From positions 72,024,042 to 72,088,041 of the forward strand of contig NC_073746.1 of NCBI RefSeq assembly GCF_029784135.1: 64,000 nt of DNA, read 5' to 3'. Of this stretch, positions 1 to 10,965 are shown piece after piece. Within the stretch, counting starts at the first letter, position 1, and the number at the start of each line of letters is the position of its first letter. Both the position numbers and the translations under genes were made by a program. Origin of the DNA: Toxorhynchites rutilus septentrionalis. Lineage: Eukaryota > Arthropoda > Insecta > Diptera > Culicidae. The notes under the pieces are model-generated. The model was not told the origin of the DNA. It was given only the letters and a program-made list of their open reading frames with translations, and ran no database searches.

Positions 1-646
1 TGAACCCTTGGGCATTTGCAAACCACTGCAACCTTTCGCGTGGGATGATATTAGGGAAGCTCGAGAGGATGGGAGGATGCAGTGTCATGGATCGTCTGTG
101 ATCTCAGGATGGACGCGACAGACTAGATCCTTCGACAGCCACCTCATGCCAAACCGATAAAGTGTACTCAGATTGATAGTTTCGTTCTTTATCGCAAAAT
201 ATTAGACCCAATTTCTTTATTTTTTCACTAGGGTGATTATTTCCGTTTTAGGGAGGCCCGAAAAATCAAAATTTTCCCCCTTTATTTCTTCCAAAACTGA
301 CTTTTTTCAAAAATTCATAACTTTTGAACTACTGGACCGATTTAGATGATCGACATATTAGTTAGAAAAACCATAAGATTATCTTATCAAAATTTTGAAT
401 TCAATCAATGGATATCGGTATGGAGTTCCTTATAGTCCGGGATAGATGTATTTCCTAAATTCAATCTAATTAATTACAAAAAGCAATCATCACGATTTGA
501 TAATCGAAAATTTAGGAATAATAATGAGTATTGGTAATGAGCAATTTGCACCAAATCAGCCGGCCGCTGACCCGACCCTCTCCGATTTTTTTGAAACATG
601 GAACTTATGATGGAAACTATCTAAAATCACAATTTTCATTATCATA
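1..646. other. gene-free AT-rich flank
   Basis: I see no coding region here. Positions 80-360 are a copy of a dispersed repeat also present near 8.2 kb and 13.8 kb. The remainder, 361-646, is unremarkable AT-rich sequence up to the terminus of the Tc3-like element. Confidence 0.6.
80..360 (-). repeat. dispersed repeat R1, copy 1
   Basis: Read on the - strand this starts with ATGTCGATCATCTAAATCGG and continues through a GTAGTTCAAAAGTTATGAA block, a TTTTTCGG block and a TTTGCGATAAAGAAC block. The same order of blocks recurs on the + strand at 8212-8400 and 13823-14060. It has no coding capacity that I recognise. It is probably a MITE or the end of a larger element. Confidence 0.6.
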
Positions 647-869
647 CACTGCGTTTCATATCTATAGAACCACTAATTTTTTCTGAGTTTCCAGAGATAT
701 GTAGGAAGTCGGTTGAATTGAAGTATATAGTGTACGATATAATAACTATCTTCATTTATAAGACTGGCCATTTGAACTTTATTGTTGTGTCCAGGTGCAA
801 AACATTCAAAAAACTAAAATTCGGTGTTTCATAACTATAGAACCAGATGGAAACATGAAACTACTCTGA

Positions 870-1222
870 AGATACTACCCGTATAAGCTCTTCGAATCAC
901 TCATACTGCTTGTAAACTGCATCTACTATTCGTACGAACACTTCTCAAAGGCTCTTGATAGGGTTTTGATCTGGTCAACAAGATGACCAGTCCAGAATCT
1001 GAAGCCCCTGTTCATTAAACCAAGCCATGACTTTCCGGATTTTATTAATTGATGTCAAATAGTCCAATTATCACGTTGTTTTTGATGCAAAAACAGAAGT
1101 AAATATTTATGAAGTACTCCATTGCACTTCTGATTGTGCATTCGTGTTGATGAAAAGCTATCTGAACCATGTCTTTTTGAAAATATTTTCCTCAAACCAT
1201 CAAAATTGCTGTCTGCAAAGTT
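870..1222 (-). pseudogene. Tc3-like transposase fragment, left arm
   Basis: Reading the - strand gives a decayed Tc1/Tc3 C-terminus. A stretch resembling MTWFNEQGLQILDWSS is followed by a PDQNPIKSL block, where the family has SPDLNPIENLWG with the third catalytic Glu; here that position reads Lys. Frame breaks and stops are present. The fragment resumes after the SINE for a few tens of bases from 1883. It mirrors the right-arm fragment. Confidence 0.65.
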
Positions 1223-1870
1223 TTTTTTTATCACTTTTGTTTATTTTAGGCTCATTAGCATTTTAGCTGTAACAGAGCCGAATTTTAATCGTGTCATGTC
1301 ACATGTTTATCATATCTATAATTAGCGCATTACACAGTTGGCATTTTTCGGCGTTAGAGTATTCCTTCTATACCATTGCATATGGTACACATTTACACAG
1401 TAGCCATTTAGGCGTAAGAGTTTTCCTTCTGTTCTTCCATTATCCAGTTAGGCGGATTCGATGGGTTTTTTTTCTCCATATAAATTCGCTTTCAAAACCG
1501 CCCCGCTCTGTGTGACATGGCTCATTCACAATACACTGTAGGTCCTCCGCTGCGGTTTTACTCGCGGAATCCGCGGCGGCGTATCCGCCTAATGTGACAT
1601 CAGCCTTAGACCGGACAGCGGAGGCAGTTGATTGATCATTGTTGAGTTATTTATAGAACAGCAGCCCGATGTGTCTTGCAAAGCAGAGCAGGTGTATGGA
1701 TGAATCAATCTTATTTCGACCGTGGATAAATCTCCATCGCTGATGATTGTTGCGTGGACGTAGTTATTCTGTAACACCACAAAGATGGTTAATGATGGGC
1801 CTTGAGTTTTGAACGCACGATCGATCGTTTACTAAGCGAACGCGCAACCAATGTGGCTACGGAGACCCCC
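1223..1870 (-). mobile_element. tRNA-derived SINE with 12-bp target duplication
   Basis: The insertion is bounded by exact copies of GTCTGCAAAGTT at 1211-1222 and 1871-1882. On the - strand it begins with a tRNA-like head containing an A-box-like TAGCCACATTGG and, about 40 bases on, a B-box-like GCGTTCAAAACTC. It ends in an A-rich tail (the T run after 1222). A second copy is at 53725-54217. This copy is longer and seems to contain an internal partial duplication of the TTACACAGT..AGGCGT block. Confidence 0.8.
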
Positions 1871-1949
1871 GTCTGCAAAGTTACAAGTTGAAAAATTACA
1901 TGACACGTTCCGGAGGTCCTTCTAGTATGAAGAAATTCTTTTCAAATTG

Positions 1950-2370
1950 GATTTCTTATAATCAGAGAAATTTTCCTGAAATAGTGAAACCGATGGCATT
2001 AGCTTCCACATTAGTTTTTGGACCCGCAAATTTGGAGATGGGATTTTTATGGTTTGGGGAGAATTTCGTCAAAAAAGCCTGGCTTTCATCAATACGAATG
2101 AACGATCAGAAGTGCAACAAAGTACTTCCGAATCATTTACTGCTGTTTTTGCATAAAAAACACCGTGATAATTGGGTAATGTGGCATCAATTCATAAAAT
2201 CCGGAAAGTCATGACATGGTTTAATGAATAGGGGCTTCAGATTCAGAACTAGTCAGCTTGTTTACCAGATCAAAACCCTATCAAGAGCTTATGAGGAATG
2301 TTCGTACGAATAGTAGATGCAGTTTACAAGCAGTATGAGTGATTCGAAGAGCTTATACGAGTAATATTCT
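1950..2370 (+). pseudogene. Tc3-like transposase fragment, right arm
   Basis: The + strand reads, across frame shifts, MVWGEF, then a LAFINTNE block, a HKKHRDNWVM block where the family has the QQDNASIH catalytic Asp motif, then MTWFNE and PDQNPIKSLWG. A 108-codon open frame at 1888-2214 crosses this region in a mixed frame and is not a genuine protein. The fragment is an inverted copy of the left-arm relic and is non-functional. Confidence 0.6.
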
Positions 2371-2737
2371 CAGAGTAGAACGAGATACACACTACAACAT
2401 GATGCAGCTCGGTCGAAATCACCTCGAATGGGTTATTTGAACTTATTGAGAACTAAAGATGATCTAAGAATTAGAAACTCATTGTAATTCATGTGAAATT
2501 GACGTTAATTTTGTAAAAAAGTGAAAGTTTTTCTATCTGGTTCTACAGTTATGAAACACTGGAATTTTAGGTTTTTGAATGTTTCGCACCTCGACACAAC
2601 AGTAAAGTTCAAATGGCCAGTCTTATAAATTGAGATAGTTATTTTATCCTCTACTATGTACTTCTATTCAACCGACTTCTTACATATCTCAGGAAACTCA
2701 GAAAAATGAAGCGGTTCTATAGTTGTGAATCGCAGTG

Positions 2738-4384
2738 TATAACCAATTTACCGACTGGTTTTTTAAAAGGCCATATTTAAAATCGTTGATAATTCTTAAA
2801 AAAAAACCGTAACTCAAAATCCAAGAATTAATTAACAATTACGAAAAAAATTCACTGTTAAAAATTCTTACTTAAAAATTGAATTTAATATTGAAAACAT
2901 TTATATCTTAAAATACCCTCCCTAGAAAGGGTTTTATTGGAAACCCCTTCCAAATTAAACAAAGTTTGATGGAAAGTACGGCCGTAGCAATACCATCAAA
3001 TGGGAGGATTACGTCTTTCCGGAACAGATTAAGGATATCAATTGAAAAACGAACATTTTAAAATTTATAAAATTTCAATACTTCGTGAAACCGTAACTAT
3101 TTGAGAAAAGAAACGTAAAAATGGAATCTACGTGCGATTCAGCTCAAAAAACTATATACATATAACTGTTTTATTCCTAGAACTAAGCGTTCTCGAAATA
3201 AAACCAATAATAATGAAGATCATGTTCGTGAAATATTGGAAAATGCATACTGCTGCTCTGCCCATGTTTGTATAGGAGACGTAAGCGACAAAATGAACAT
3301 AATCGACTTTTTCGCCATTATGCATTCTACGCAATGTAATACGTTTGCTTAACATGCAATCAAATATTTTTTGTTCGAAAACATTTGAGCAATTTTGAAA
3401 AAAAAACTTTCCGAAAAATCACTGTTTGTACGCATAACAGACGTAGTTCCATACAGCTTTCATACATCGTTCGAAAATCAACAATTATAAGCTAAATCTA
3501 CATTCGATTCACATTCTTTGTAGAGTTCAAACATGCTTTTCACGATAGTTTCTAATTACTTAGTGTTTCCTAATAGATGAATATAAGAAATCATTGGAAC
3601 GCTGCTCATATAATTACTATTTTTCGTACGCTGTACACTTCGTACATTTGATTCATCAAGCAGATAATGAAACAATCAGATCAGTAGTAAAATTAAAATA
3701 ATATTGGTTCTTAGCATTACTAAACCTCGAATTCGACATCGAATTATTCCATATACTCAGCATTTACTCATACCGTTGGTGTAAGTCTCTTTATGCGATT
3801 GATCGTAATATCGGTAAATCATGTTGCTAAAATTACCAACATTGCAGATTGTCTTTACAAATTCAATAAATTGAAAAACACGAACCTGCTGTTCTTATCA
3901 TATCCTAGAATATTCAGGAGAAAAGTACTATCATAGACTCTAAACAAATCCTGAACACCTTTTTTTCTTTTGTTCTTGTTGTGTCCACGGATCAGTTGAA
4001 TGTTTTTAAAAACAACACCGCGCTGGCGGCATTGAGCTTCGTTTACTAGTTTGGGGGAGCGTGAAAGAATAGCTGATTTTCAGTCGGAATGAACACGTTT
4101 TCAAAATTTAAATTATGAATGAAAATTAGCTTTCCATATCAAACTAGTATTCTATTTAAGTGAAAAACATTTTTGTTTGCAGGTGGTGAAAAAGTTTCAT
4201 ACGAAAATTGTTCATGAAGACAATATTATGATGAAAGAAATCAGCAACAATGTTGGAATTGTTTAGCCATGTGGTTTAATGAAAGTCAGAAACACGTGTT
4301 TCAAGTAATCAAATAACATGATGTGAAAATTTTCATTCAAATTTTAGAATCTAAAAACCGGCTTCGTGTCTTCTAATCTGATAG
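2738..4384. other. gene-free AT-rich sequence
   Basis: No gene or recognisable mobile element is visible. The sequence is strongly AT-rich with scattered short homopolymers. If the exon at 4385-4591 is real this would be its upstream intron. Confidence 0.5.
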
Positions 4385-4591
4385 AGATTACACTTACGAG
4401 TTTGGTACCCAAATTATGGCCCTAATTTGACGTTGCCACTAGACGTCGATCAGTTTAGAACAAATGTTAGTGTTATTTACGCCACGTCGGAAAGTGCTCC
4501 GGCTGCACCCTACGCCAATCTACACTATCGACCGCTGAACGTACCACACCTATTCACACGCGAGGGAACTCACGCGACTATTGTGCAATGA
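4385..4591 (+). CDS. possible terminal exon of an unidentified protein
   Basis: After an in-frame TAG at 4382-4384, which also supplies an AG acceptor behind a weak pyrimidine tract, 68 codons stay open to TGA at 4589-4591. The coding-like part is GC-rich (about 55 percent from 4480) against flanks near 30 percent. The translation includes WYPNYGPNLTLPLD, then PYANLHYRPLNVPHLF, and ends in REGTHATIVQ. It looks like the cytoplasmic tail of a membrane protein, but I do not recognise the family. The long A-rich, T-poor tract that follows resembles an insect 3' UTR. No upstream exon was identified, and chance remains an alternative. Confidence 0.4.
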   Translation, partial: RLHLRVWYPNYGPNLTLPLDVDQFRTNVSVIYATSESAPAAPYANLHYRPLNVPHLFTREGTHATIVQ

Positions 4592-4946
4592 AGCCCGATT
4601 TACAAACACATATAAAAACACAAAGAAAGCCAAAAGTAAACATCAGGAAGCAATCGAAACAGCTAACTCCTCAAACTACATTGAAACTACTTCTTAAAAC
4701 TAGTGAATTTATATATAATTTATCTAATTATCTATCTTATTTGCTATACTAAGACTAGAAAGGTGAGAAATACGTGAAATAGTAAATAAGTTTGATTATT
4801 AACTTATGAATGAACTTAAACTTCTAGCAAATAGCAATCTAAAATCTATAAACTCTAGTGTTGATACTAGCATACCGCCATCTTTTCTGCATTTCGGAAA
4901 AATAGGTGAGAAAATAACTTAAAACTAAAGCATAATCCTAAACGTA

Positions 4947-5039
<93 letters not shown>

Positions 5040-5230
5040 AACAAGTTCTTCTGTACCGAAACCGCTCACAAAATCACAAAACGCACATTTATATACAAGG
5101 TTAATCCAGCGAAAAACACTAAAAGTAAATTTGAAATTATAATTAATTACCCTAGCTTAACTATCTTAATTTATACACAGGAATTTTATAACTTCTGTTC
5201 ATTGAAATAAACCACCTAGAGATAGAAGTT
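4592..5230 (+). other. putative 3' UTR tract with AATAAA
   Basis: This is an A- and C-rich, non-coding tract directly downstream of the candidate stop codon. It contains the (TA)n run at 4949-5035 and a canonical AATAAA at 5206-5211. UTR status depends on the exon at 4385-4591 being genuine. Confidence 0.35.
4949..5035. repeat. (TA)n microsatellite
   Basis: About 43 uninterrupted TA units. The length is likely polymorphic and could also suffer assembly error. Confidence 0.95.
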
Positions 5231-6074
5231 CATCGAATTTTGTTTCATTGTCGCTGTGATCAACAGTTAGCGTTTAGTACAACGATGCTATTGACGCAAC
5301 GCATTATTGTGTTCGACTAAATGGAAACACACATATTTAAAATGAAGTGTTAAAGCACAATCGTCGCAACGCGACGCATAGCCATATTTGTTCTTGTTGA
5401 ATCACATGTAGATTCCATTTATAAAGTATAATTCCGTCTTTCGGGAACATAGTGAGGGTACAAATTGAAAAACGAAAATCGATCGCATCGTGAAAATTAT
5501 GCAATTTCAAATGCTTATTGCTCGGTCATTTCATGATGGATTAACGAAATTTTTGCGTCAATCGATTTGGGTATTCCGTAACAATGTATTACATTGAAGA
5601 AAATAATATCTATCATGAAACTAACTATCGAGCAACTGAAGAATCTCAACTATTATCCAAACGGAAATACCGTGTTCTGATTGATCGAAACCGAAAATAA
5701 ATACAAGCGCTCTCTTGTACTCACGATTATTGCTTAGTAATTTCCTGATGGATTTACGGGATTTTTGCATCAATCGATTTGGGCACTCCATTATAATTTA
5801 TCACAATAAATAAAATAATATATTTTATGAAACTAGGTATCCGATTTCAAGCAAGCTATGGTGGCAAAATGTGCTCTTAGTGAATCCGTATATGTTCGTA
5901 CTCGATTCGACCGTTCCGGAATAACGTTATCGGGGCATGCATGAAGTCAATACGCGACAAATTCTCTTTGGTGTTGGCGACAAGCCAATTTTCAACGCTA
6001 GCTCCTCTCGCTTGCTTATATCACACGTTTAGTTGGTATAAAAAGAAGCTAGCATTCGTGGATTGTGGATTCCA
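5231..6074. other. gene-free sequence
   Basis: No gene seen. A pair of diverged direct repeats (around 5500-5640 and 5740-5840) share a GATTTACGGAATTTTTGC-like core and a CAATCGATTTGGG block, so this is probably old repeat DNA. Confidence 0.45.
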
Positions 6075-6445
6075 TCATCAACAGATCGTCGTTTGATGGT
6101 GCTGAAAGCGGACACGGTTTGCTGAGGAGCCTCGAACAACAATGAAGAGTCTTTGTCAAGGCAGTTGAAGTAGGAGTTTGGATTGAAGTTATCCACATTG
6201 GCCCTTTCCAGGGCTAGAGACGAATGAACTCTCAGAGTTTGATGTCTCTATAATTTAGTCAGTCAGTCAGGATTTCAACAAGAACGTCGTTTCATGTTGT
6301 TGAAAGCGGACACGGTTTGTTGAGGACCGTCGAACAATAATGAAGTGACGTTTTCAAGTTAGGCGAATAAGGAGTTTGGAGTAGAGTTTCTTTCCACAAG
6401 GGCTAGAGACGAATGAACTGCAGAAGTTTAAAATCTCTATAATCA
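6075..6445 (+). repeat. two tandem copies of a retroposon-like tail
   Basis: Two diverged units (6075-6253 and 6275-6440) share TTGAAAGCGGACACGGTTTG, a GTCGAACAA..AATGAAG block and GGAGTTTGGA. Each ends in a hairpin whose arms are AGAGAC and GTCTCT (6216-6249) or AGAGAC and ATCTCT (6405-6438). The first is followed by (CAGT)n and the second by an AAGGAAGG-type run. The same hairpin with other tails occurs at 16997, 44644, 49114 and 49441. The layout suggests 3' ends of a SINE or non-LTR element. Confidence 0.55.
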
Positions 6446-7290
6446 ATCAAGGAAGGAAGAAAGGATTTCATTCACTGGGCTTTGGATATCGATCCGAGAA
6501 GGTCTCATCTTAGCGCTCTTAAAGAGTTTATAGTATGGTTTTGCGTTTCCCCCCATAACTGGATAAGAAGAGGAGGAGCCATTGGGATTTAGCCGTTGTG
6601 GCGGTCTTTGCTCCTGTACAGATATCGGCGGTGTTTGCAGTTTACCGCTGTGACGGAGATTACTGCTTTTGATGGTTTTGCTGGTATCTGCTGCTTGGCT
6701 GATTTTCCTGCTAACCGCTTTATTGTTGTTTTGATGTCAACTGACAAAAAGGCGCACTTTTTCAGCGCCAATGACGCTATATTTTCTTGGTGAAGTGCGC
6801 ACTTAGTGTTTTATCAGGTTACTAATGTTCCGGGATTATTTATTTTTCCCAATCACGACTGTTTTCACATTTTCAATTTACTCCGTAACGATTTCTATCT
6901 AAAAACGAACTCAAATTTTAATCGTAAAACTGATTGGGTGACCGGTATTGGAAACTTCCTAATGCAGACAAAAAAGAAATCGCGTGTGCTTTCTTCAACG
7001 ATACAATTCCAAGTGAAAAGTTTTCACATCTATATAAATGAAAATGAAAGGCCAAATGTGTTGCTAAGCGCAAAACTCGAAGAGGGAATGGTCCGATTTG
7101 AGCGATCTTTATTTTGTTGTATTCGTCTCTGTCCATAGATAAAGAAAATAATAATTCTCATATGTTCCACAATGACATTGTTGTTAGTCAAATCGGATTT
7201 CGCGTTTGCGGAGTTAGGCTTCGTGTTCCGTTCGTATGAAGCGAAAATGATTCTCAGGTGGAAAATAAAAATTATGAATGGAAATTTACT
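6446..7290. other. gene-free sequence
   Basis: Several open frames of 60-110 codons overlap here on both strands, but none has a recognisable motif, splice context or codon pattern. I see no supported feature. Confidence 0.45.
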
Positions 7291-7293
7291 TTT

Positions 7294-7712
7294 CTGTATC
7301 AAACACGTATTCCATGTTACGAAGAAACATGTTATTTGCAAATGAATCAAGAATCTTGAGCGAAAATTGTGTCTGAAAATAAATGTATATTATAATAGCG
7401 AGTTTTGGTAGAAGTAATGGGAAATTTATAGTAAACTAGCGGACCCGGCAAACTTCGTCTCGCCCAAAATTTATTCTTAGTTATCACATCCACGTTGGCT
7501 TATTAAGCGCACGTTTATGGGTCCAATCGCAAGACTGTTCATTGATTGATCTTTTAATCTATCTTTTACTATAAAATTCCTAGTACTTCTTCCAAAACTC
7601 GTCATTATGAAATCAGATTATTTTCAGACACAATTCTCGTTCAATATTTTTCAACCACTTGCAAATGACATGTTTCTACGTTACATGGAATAAATGTTTG
7701 ATACAGAAAATA
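7294..7712. repeat. inverted repeat, MITE-like
   Basis: Arm 7294-7425 and arm 7585-7712 are inverted copies, for example CTGTATCAAACACGTATTCC against its complement, then AACATG.CATTTGCAA, GAATTGTGTCTGAAAATAA and CGAGTTTTGG.AGAAGTA. The loop (about 7426-7584) holds CTAGCGGACCCGGCAAACTT, a motif I associate with common insect repeats. It is non-coding. Confidence 0.6.
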
Positions 7713-7739
7713 TGATAGAATAAAGACTGCCCTAAATCG

Positions 7740-8165
7740 GAGGGGTGTCATACCATCATGGAAACATTGCTCGTACCCAAAAACCCTCACATCCTAAATT
7801 TGGCTTAATTTGCTTGATTATTCCTTGAGTCATGCAGAAGTTTGTGTTCTATTTGTATGGCAGCCACCCCTTTGAGAGAGGGGAGGAGTGTTTATCCACC
7901 GTAGAAACATTTATTGCACCCTAAAACCTTCACTTGCTAACTTTGGTTCTGTTTGCTTGATTAGTTCTTGAGTTATGCAGATATTTATGCTTTATTAGTT
8001 TGGAAACCCCCCCCCCCCCTTGAGAGGGGGGGAGGAGTGTCTAACCTACATAGAAACATTTTATGCACCCTAAAACCTTCACATGCCAACTTTGGCTTCG
8101 TTTGCTTGATTAATTTCCGAGTAATGCAGAAATTTATGTTTCATTCGTATGGCACATATTTTTTG
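7740..8165 (+). repeat. tandem repeat, about 3 units of roughly 160 bp
   Basis: Three successive units share GGAAACATT..GCACCC, AAAACC.TCACATGC, TTTGGCTT..TTTGCTTGATTA and ATGCAGAAATTTATG, then a C-rich stretch followed by TTGAGAGAGGGGAGGAGTG. The C run near 8008-8020 is probably length-variable. There is no coding capacity. The array lies between the inverted repeat at 7294-7712 and an R1 copy. Confidence 0.7.
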
Positions 8166-8211
8166 TGGGTGCAACATTTTTTCAAAGAATGCTAGCTCAT
8201 TGTCTTCAACT

Positions 8212-8400
8212 TGATATGTCGATCATCTGAATCGGTCCAGTAGTTCAGAGGCTAGGCATTTTTGAGAAAAAGGGGAAACTTTTTTTTTCGAAACACCCTA
8301 GAATGTAAAAAGTAACCTTAACGAAAAAATATAAGAAAACGGATCTAATATTTTGCGATAAAGAACAAACTACCATGGGATGGCTGTCAAAAGACGTGAA
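8212..8400 (+). repeat. dispersed repeat R1, copy 2
   Basis: It starts with GATATGTCGATCATCTGAAT and keeps the same block order as copies at 80-360 and 13823-14060, ending near CCATGGGATGGCTGTC. Confidence 0.65.
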
Positions 8401-9247
8401 TAAAAATTTCGTACAATTAAAAATGGTGTCTGGAACCTGCATAATTGAAAGCAAGACAAAGCACCCAAAGGTGGGAGTTCTTGGATGAACTTCCACCATA
8501 TAAGAGAGCTCCCAAACTTCAATATTATCCTGCTTCTGCTATATCGTGCAGAACCACGGATTTACCTGAAATCACAAAACTATCCGATCTAACTTTAAGA
8601 AGTTTGCACAGAAAATCAAAAACCACCAACACCATACGAATGCACATACAATTAACGCGCTACGACCGCATCACAAAACGATACATTTTCCGGACTATAA
8701 TTCTTTTGTCTCCTCCCCACAGCAGATAATTAGACCCATATAGACGACGACTGCATTTACATTTCCCCGGATGGAATCAAAATTGTTCCAACATTCCTAA
8801 TGTGCATCGGTACAATGGAAATGGGGCGCCATCGGGATCGTGGGGTGCCATTTCGCTGTAAACATATGCATTAGCGCGGCTGGAATAAGGTACAATGATG
8901 ACGATGATGATGATATCAATTTTATTGTTTGTCACCCATCAATTCCAGCTATGCAATCATTATTCTCGTTTCTCCCCAATCGTACACACCCAGCGCCTTA
9001 TGTAGAAATAGGCGCCGGATGATGTGGAATGGGAGGCGTATGAACGATGTCATTCAACTTAAATGGTCGTATGATGAAAGTGATTATTCCAAACAACAAT
9101 TGACATTAATTTCTCAGTAACATGGTAACCAATCGACTGTCAATTTTGGGAAGCACCACACATCCGTGGGGCAACAACACGTTCCACGATTTTCCCACAC
9201 CCAATTAGAATTCCCTCGGGTTGTCGTTTGCTTCATACAGCTTTCAG
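8401..9247. other. apparently unique non-coding sequence
   Basis: No recognised repeat. It includes a short GATGA-rich stretch near 8895-8912. GC content is higher than in the flanking repeats, so it may hold 5' or regulatory sequence of the transporter, whose first exon I could not place. Confidence 0.35.
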
Positions 9248-9292
9248 TCAGAAGCAATTAACATAACAACAAAATACCGCGGATTTGTCCAG
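9248..9292 (+). CDS. possible 45-nt upstream exon of the sugar transporter
   Basis: A pyrimidine-rich tract ending in CTTTCAG (9241-9247) precedes a 45-nt, 15-codon segment that ends at a good donor, CAG followed by GTATTT at 9293. The translation ends in TTKYRGFVQ. Joined in phase 0 to the exon at 14111, which begins IIAALAVSIG, it resembles the KYR-x-x-Q-I-x-AALAVSLG junction ahead of the first membrane helix in insect Tret1-like transporters. There is no ATG in the segment and an in-frame stop lies upstream at 9206, so another 5' exon would be needed. The call rests on junction similarity and splice sites only. Confidence 0.4.
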
Positions 9293-10085
9293 GTATTTAC
9301 GGTGAAATACGGCGAACGGAAAACCTTTGGCGGCGTCTTGACCATAGCTGGAAGTCGCTGCCTAGCCTTGCTGGATAACAAATGCTACACTAGCGAAACC
9401 TTGGCATTAAAGACACACGGGTCTCAGGGCAAAGGATTTAAAACTGAATGACACGACGCCGCATAGATTGTTGACACAATCCCTGCATAATGAATTGTCT
9501 GTTCCAATTGTGAATACCAAACTGTCAATTCGACAGTTGACACTGGTACCTAAACACATTGCACTGTGGCAGCTATTAACCGGTCAAGCGAACTGGGAAG
9601 GCGCACCACAACCGTTTTCTTTCTGTTTCCAACATTGCAAAGCATCTCGCGGTGGCCAATTTGATCGCCGCGGTTGTGAAGGCGAACCACCCATTCGCGA
9701 AAGCTATAGCGGCTGCATTAGACGGAGCATTGAAAGTCATGGCACCTACCAGTTGTACAAACACACAGGTTGTACCGGCTATCATGGCCCGTGTCCGATG
9801 AAGACAAATGATCGTTATCCAGCCTCCCAAGTGGAATTAATCGACTGGAACGGTGTGCTGATCGTAAACATACCGGTTTCGATAACTATTCAGTAGGTAC
9901 TTTAAGTTTGTATAACGAATGTGCTTTAGGATGGTAAATTACTATCCTTTGGACAAATTAAAACCACCGGGGTGATATTGGCCGGCTTCTTGTCGAAGGA
10001 AATTTAATGAGTTCCAGAAATTTACTGAGGGACCTGGACTCTAAGACTACGTATCATATTTTTCTCACGGGTTTCCAATCGCAGT
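9293..10085. other. non-coding sequence, probable intron
   Basis: A 142-codon open frame (9468-9896) has no recognisable domain and overlaps another frame on the opposite strand. I treat it as chance in a GC-richer stretch. Confidence 0.4.
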
Positions 10086-10091
10086 GTGGCG

Positions 10092-10645
10092 TAAGGTGCC
10101 AATGAAAATGATCATCTCTAATTAAAAAAAAACCTCATAAAAGATGTTCGCCACCTCGAAAAAACGCCCTACGCAAAACATCGGCTCAATCGGACATAAG
10201 GAAGAGTGGCGCTGAGCGGTCAAAGTTTGAGTTTTTTGAAAATCGAAAAATCACCCGGAACGGAAATCGGGGTTTTTGAAAAAAAAATTGAAACGTAGAG
10301 ATTTAGTGTCATCTCTAAATTTTTTTTTCAAAAATTGACACTGGGACTTTTTTTCGGAATACGAAACGAAAGGTATGGTTTTAAGTGCCAATACGAATAG
10401 TTATCTCGATTTTTCATTCGGAACTTGCTGCGAAATGTTGATTTGCACGATAATATACCCTTTGCAAAATATTAGCTCATTCGAACTTCATTTATTAGTG
10501 TCACAGACGTAAAAATTGGAGTTTTTTTTGAAAAAAACGAAAGATCACCGAAAATCGGGGTTTTCAAAAAAAAAATTGTTTTGTTACCAAATGTCTTAAA
10601 ATTGCATTACTCGACGAGATTTACTGTTATCTCGAAAAAACTTTT
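10092..10645 (+). repeat. half copy of a palindromic MITE
   Basis: From GGTGCCAATGAAAATGATCA onward this matches the left half of the palindromic element at 23868-24690, including CACCTCGAAAAAAC.CCCTA, TCGGCTCAATCGGAC and GCGGTCAAAGTTTGA. It ends in a T run exactly where a GACGTAG-type element begins at 10650. Confidence 0.65.
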
Positions 10646-10890
10646 TTTTGCGTAGGACTACGTCTTTCCATTCTTTACTGGGGTGTAAGTTCAATGTTTC
10701 AAAACGAAAGCGTTACGCCGGAGAACGATATTTTGAGCGTTAATAGCTCCAAAACAACTGAACGAAATGGTATGATATACACTTCATTCGAAAGATAAAA
10801 TGTCTATGCTTGTTACTTTTTGATTCAAAAACTTGTTTCAATAGCCTTAAAATAGCTTTCAAAACAGGTTATTGAAATCACACCAATCGG

Positions 10891-10925
10891 TATAAAAGCG
10901 AGTGTCGCTCGGAAATCCACTCAGT
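10891..10925 (+). promoter_or_regulatory. core promoter: TATA box and TCAGT initiator
   Basis: TATAAAAG at 10891-10898 lies 32 bases before the A of TCAGT (10921-10925), the arthropod initiator consensus, which is the usual spacing. The intervening GTGTCGCTCGGAAATCCAC is preserved in the element at 21.6 kb, so the whole 40-bp block seems conserved. Transcription would run into the tandem array. Confidence 0.55.
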
Positions 10926-10965
10926 TATGATTGCGCAACGATTGAGATACCATCGCTGGAATGAG

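Larger units (their letters stand above)
647..2737. mobile_element. palindromic Tc3-like element split by a SINE
   Basis: The two ends are inverted copies: CACTGCGTTTCATA at 647 and its counterpart ending at 2737. TA dinucleotides lie outside both ends (645-646 and 2738-2739). The arms are alike for roughly 570-700 bp and are interrupted on the left by a SINE at 1223-1870. Each arm contains the end sequence, an internal repeat of the TTTCATAACTATAGAACC type, and the C-terminal part of a Tc1/Tc3 transposase pointing outward. The element is therefore an inverted duplication rather than a simple transposon. Both transposase halves carry stop codons, so it cannot make its own enzyme. Confidence 0.75.

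Noticed and set aside
1800..1870. Functional tRNA gene
   Set aside because: The A- and B-box-like sequences belong to a SINE head; the cloverleaf stems are not maintained and a target duplication marks retrotransposition.
9468..9896. 142-codon + strand open frame
   Set aside because: No recognisable domain, a competing open frame on the other strand, and no splice or start context. The region is merely GC-richer than its surroundings.
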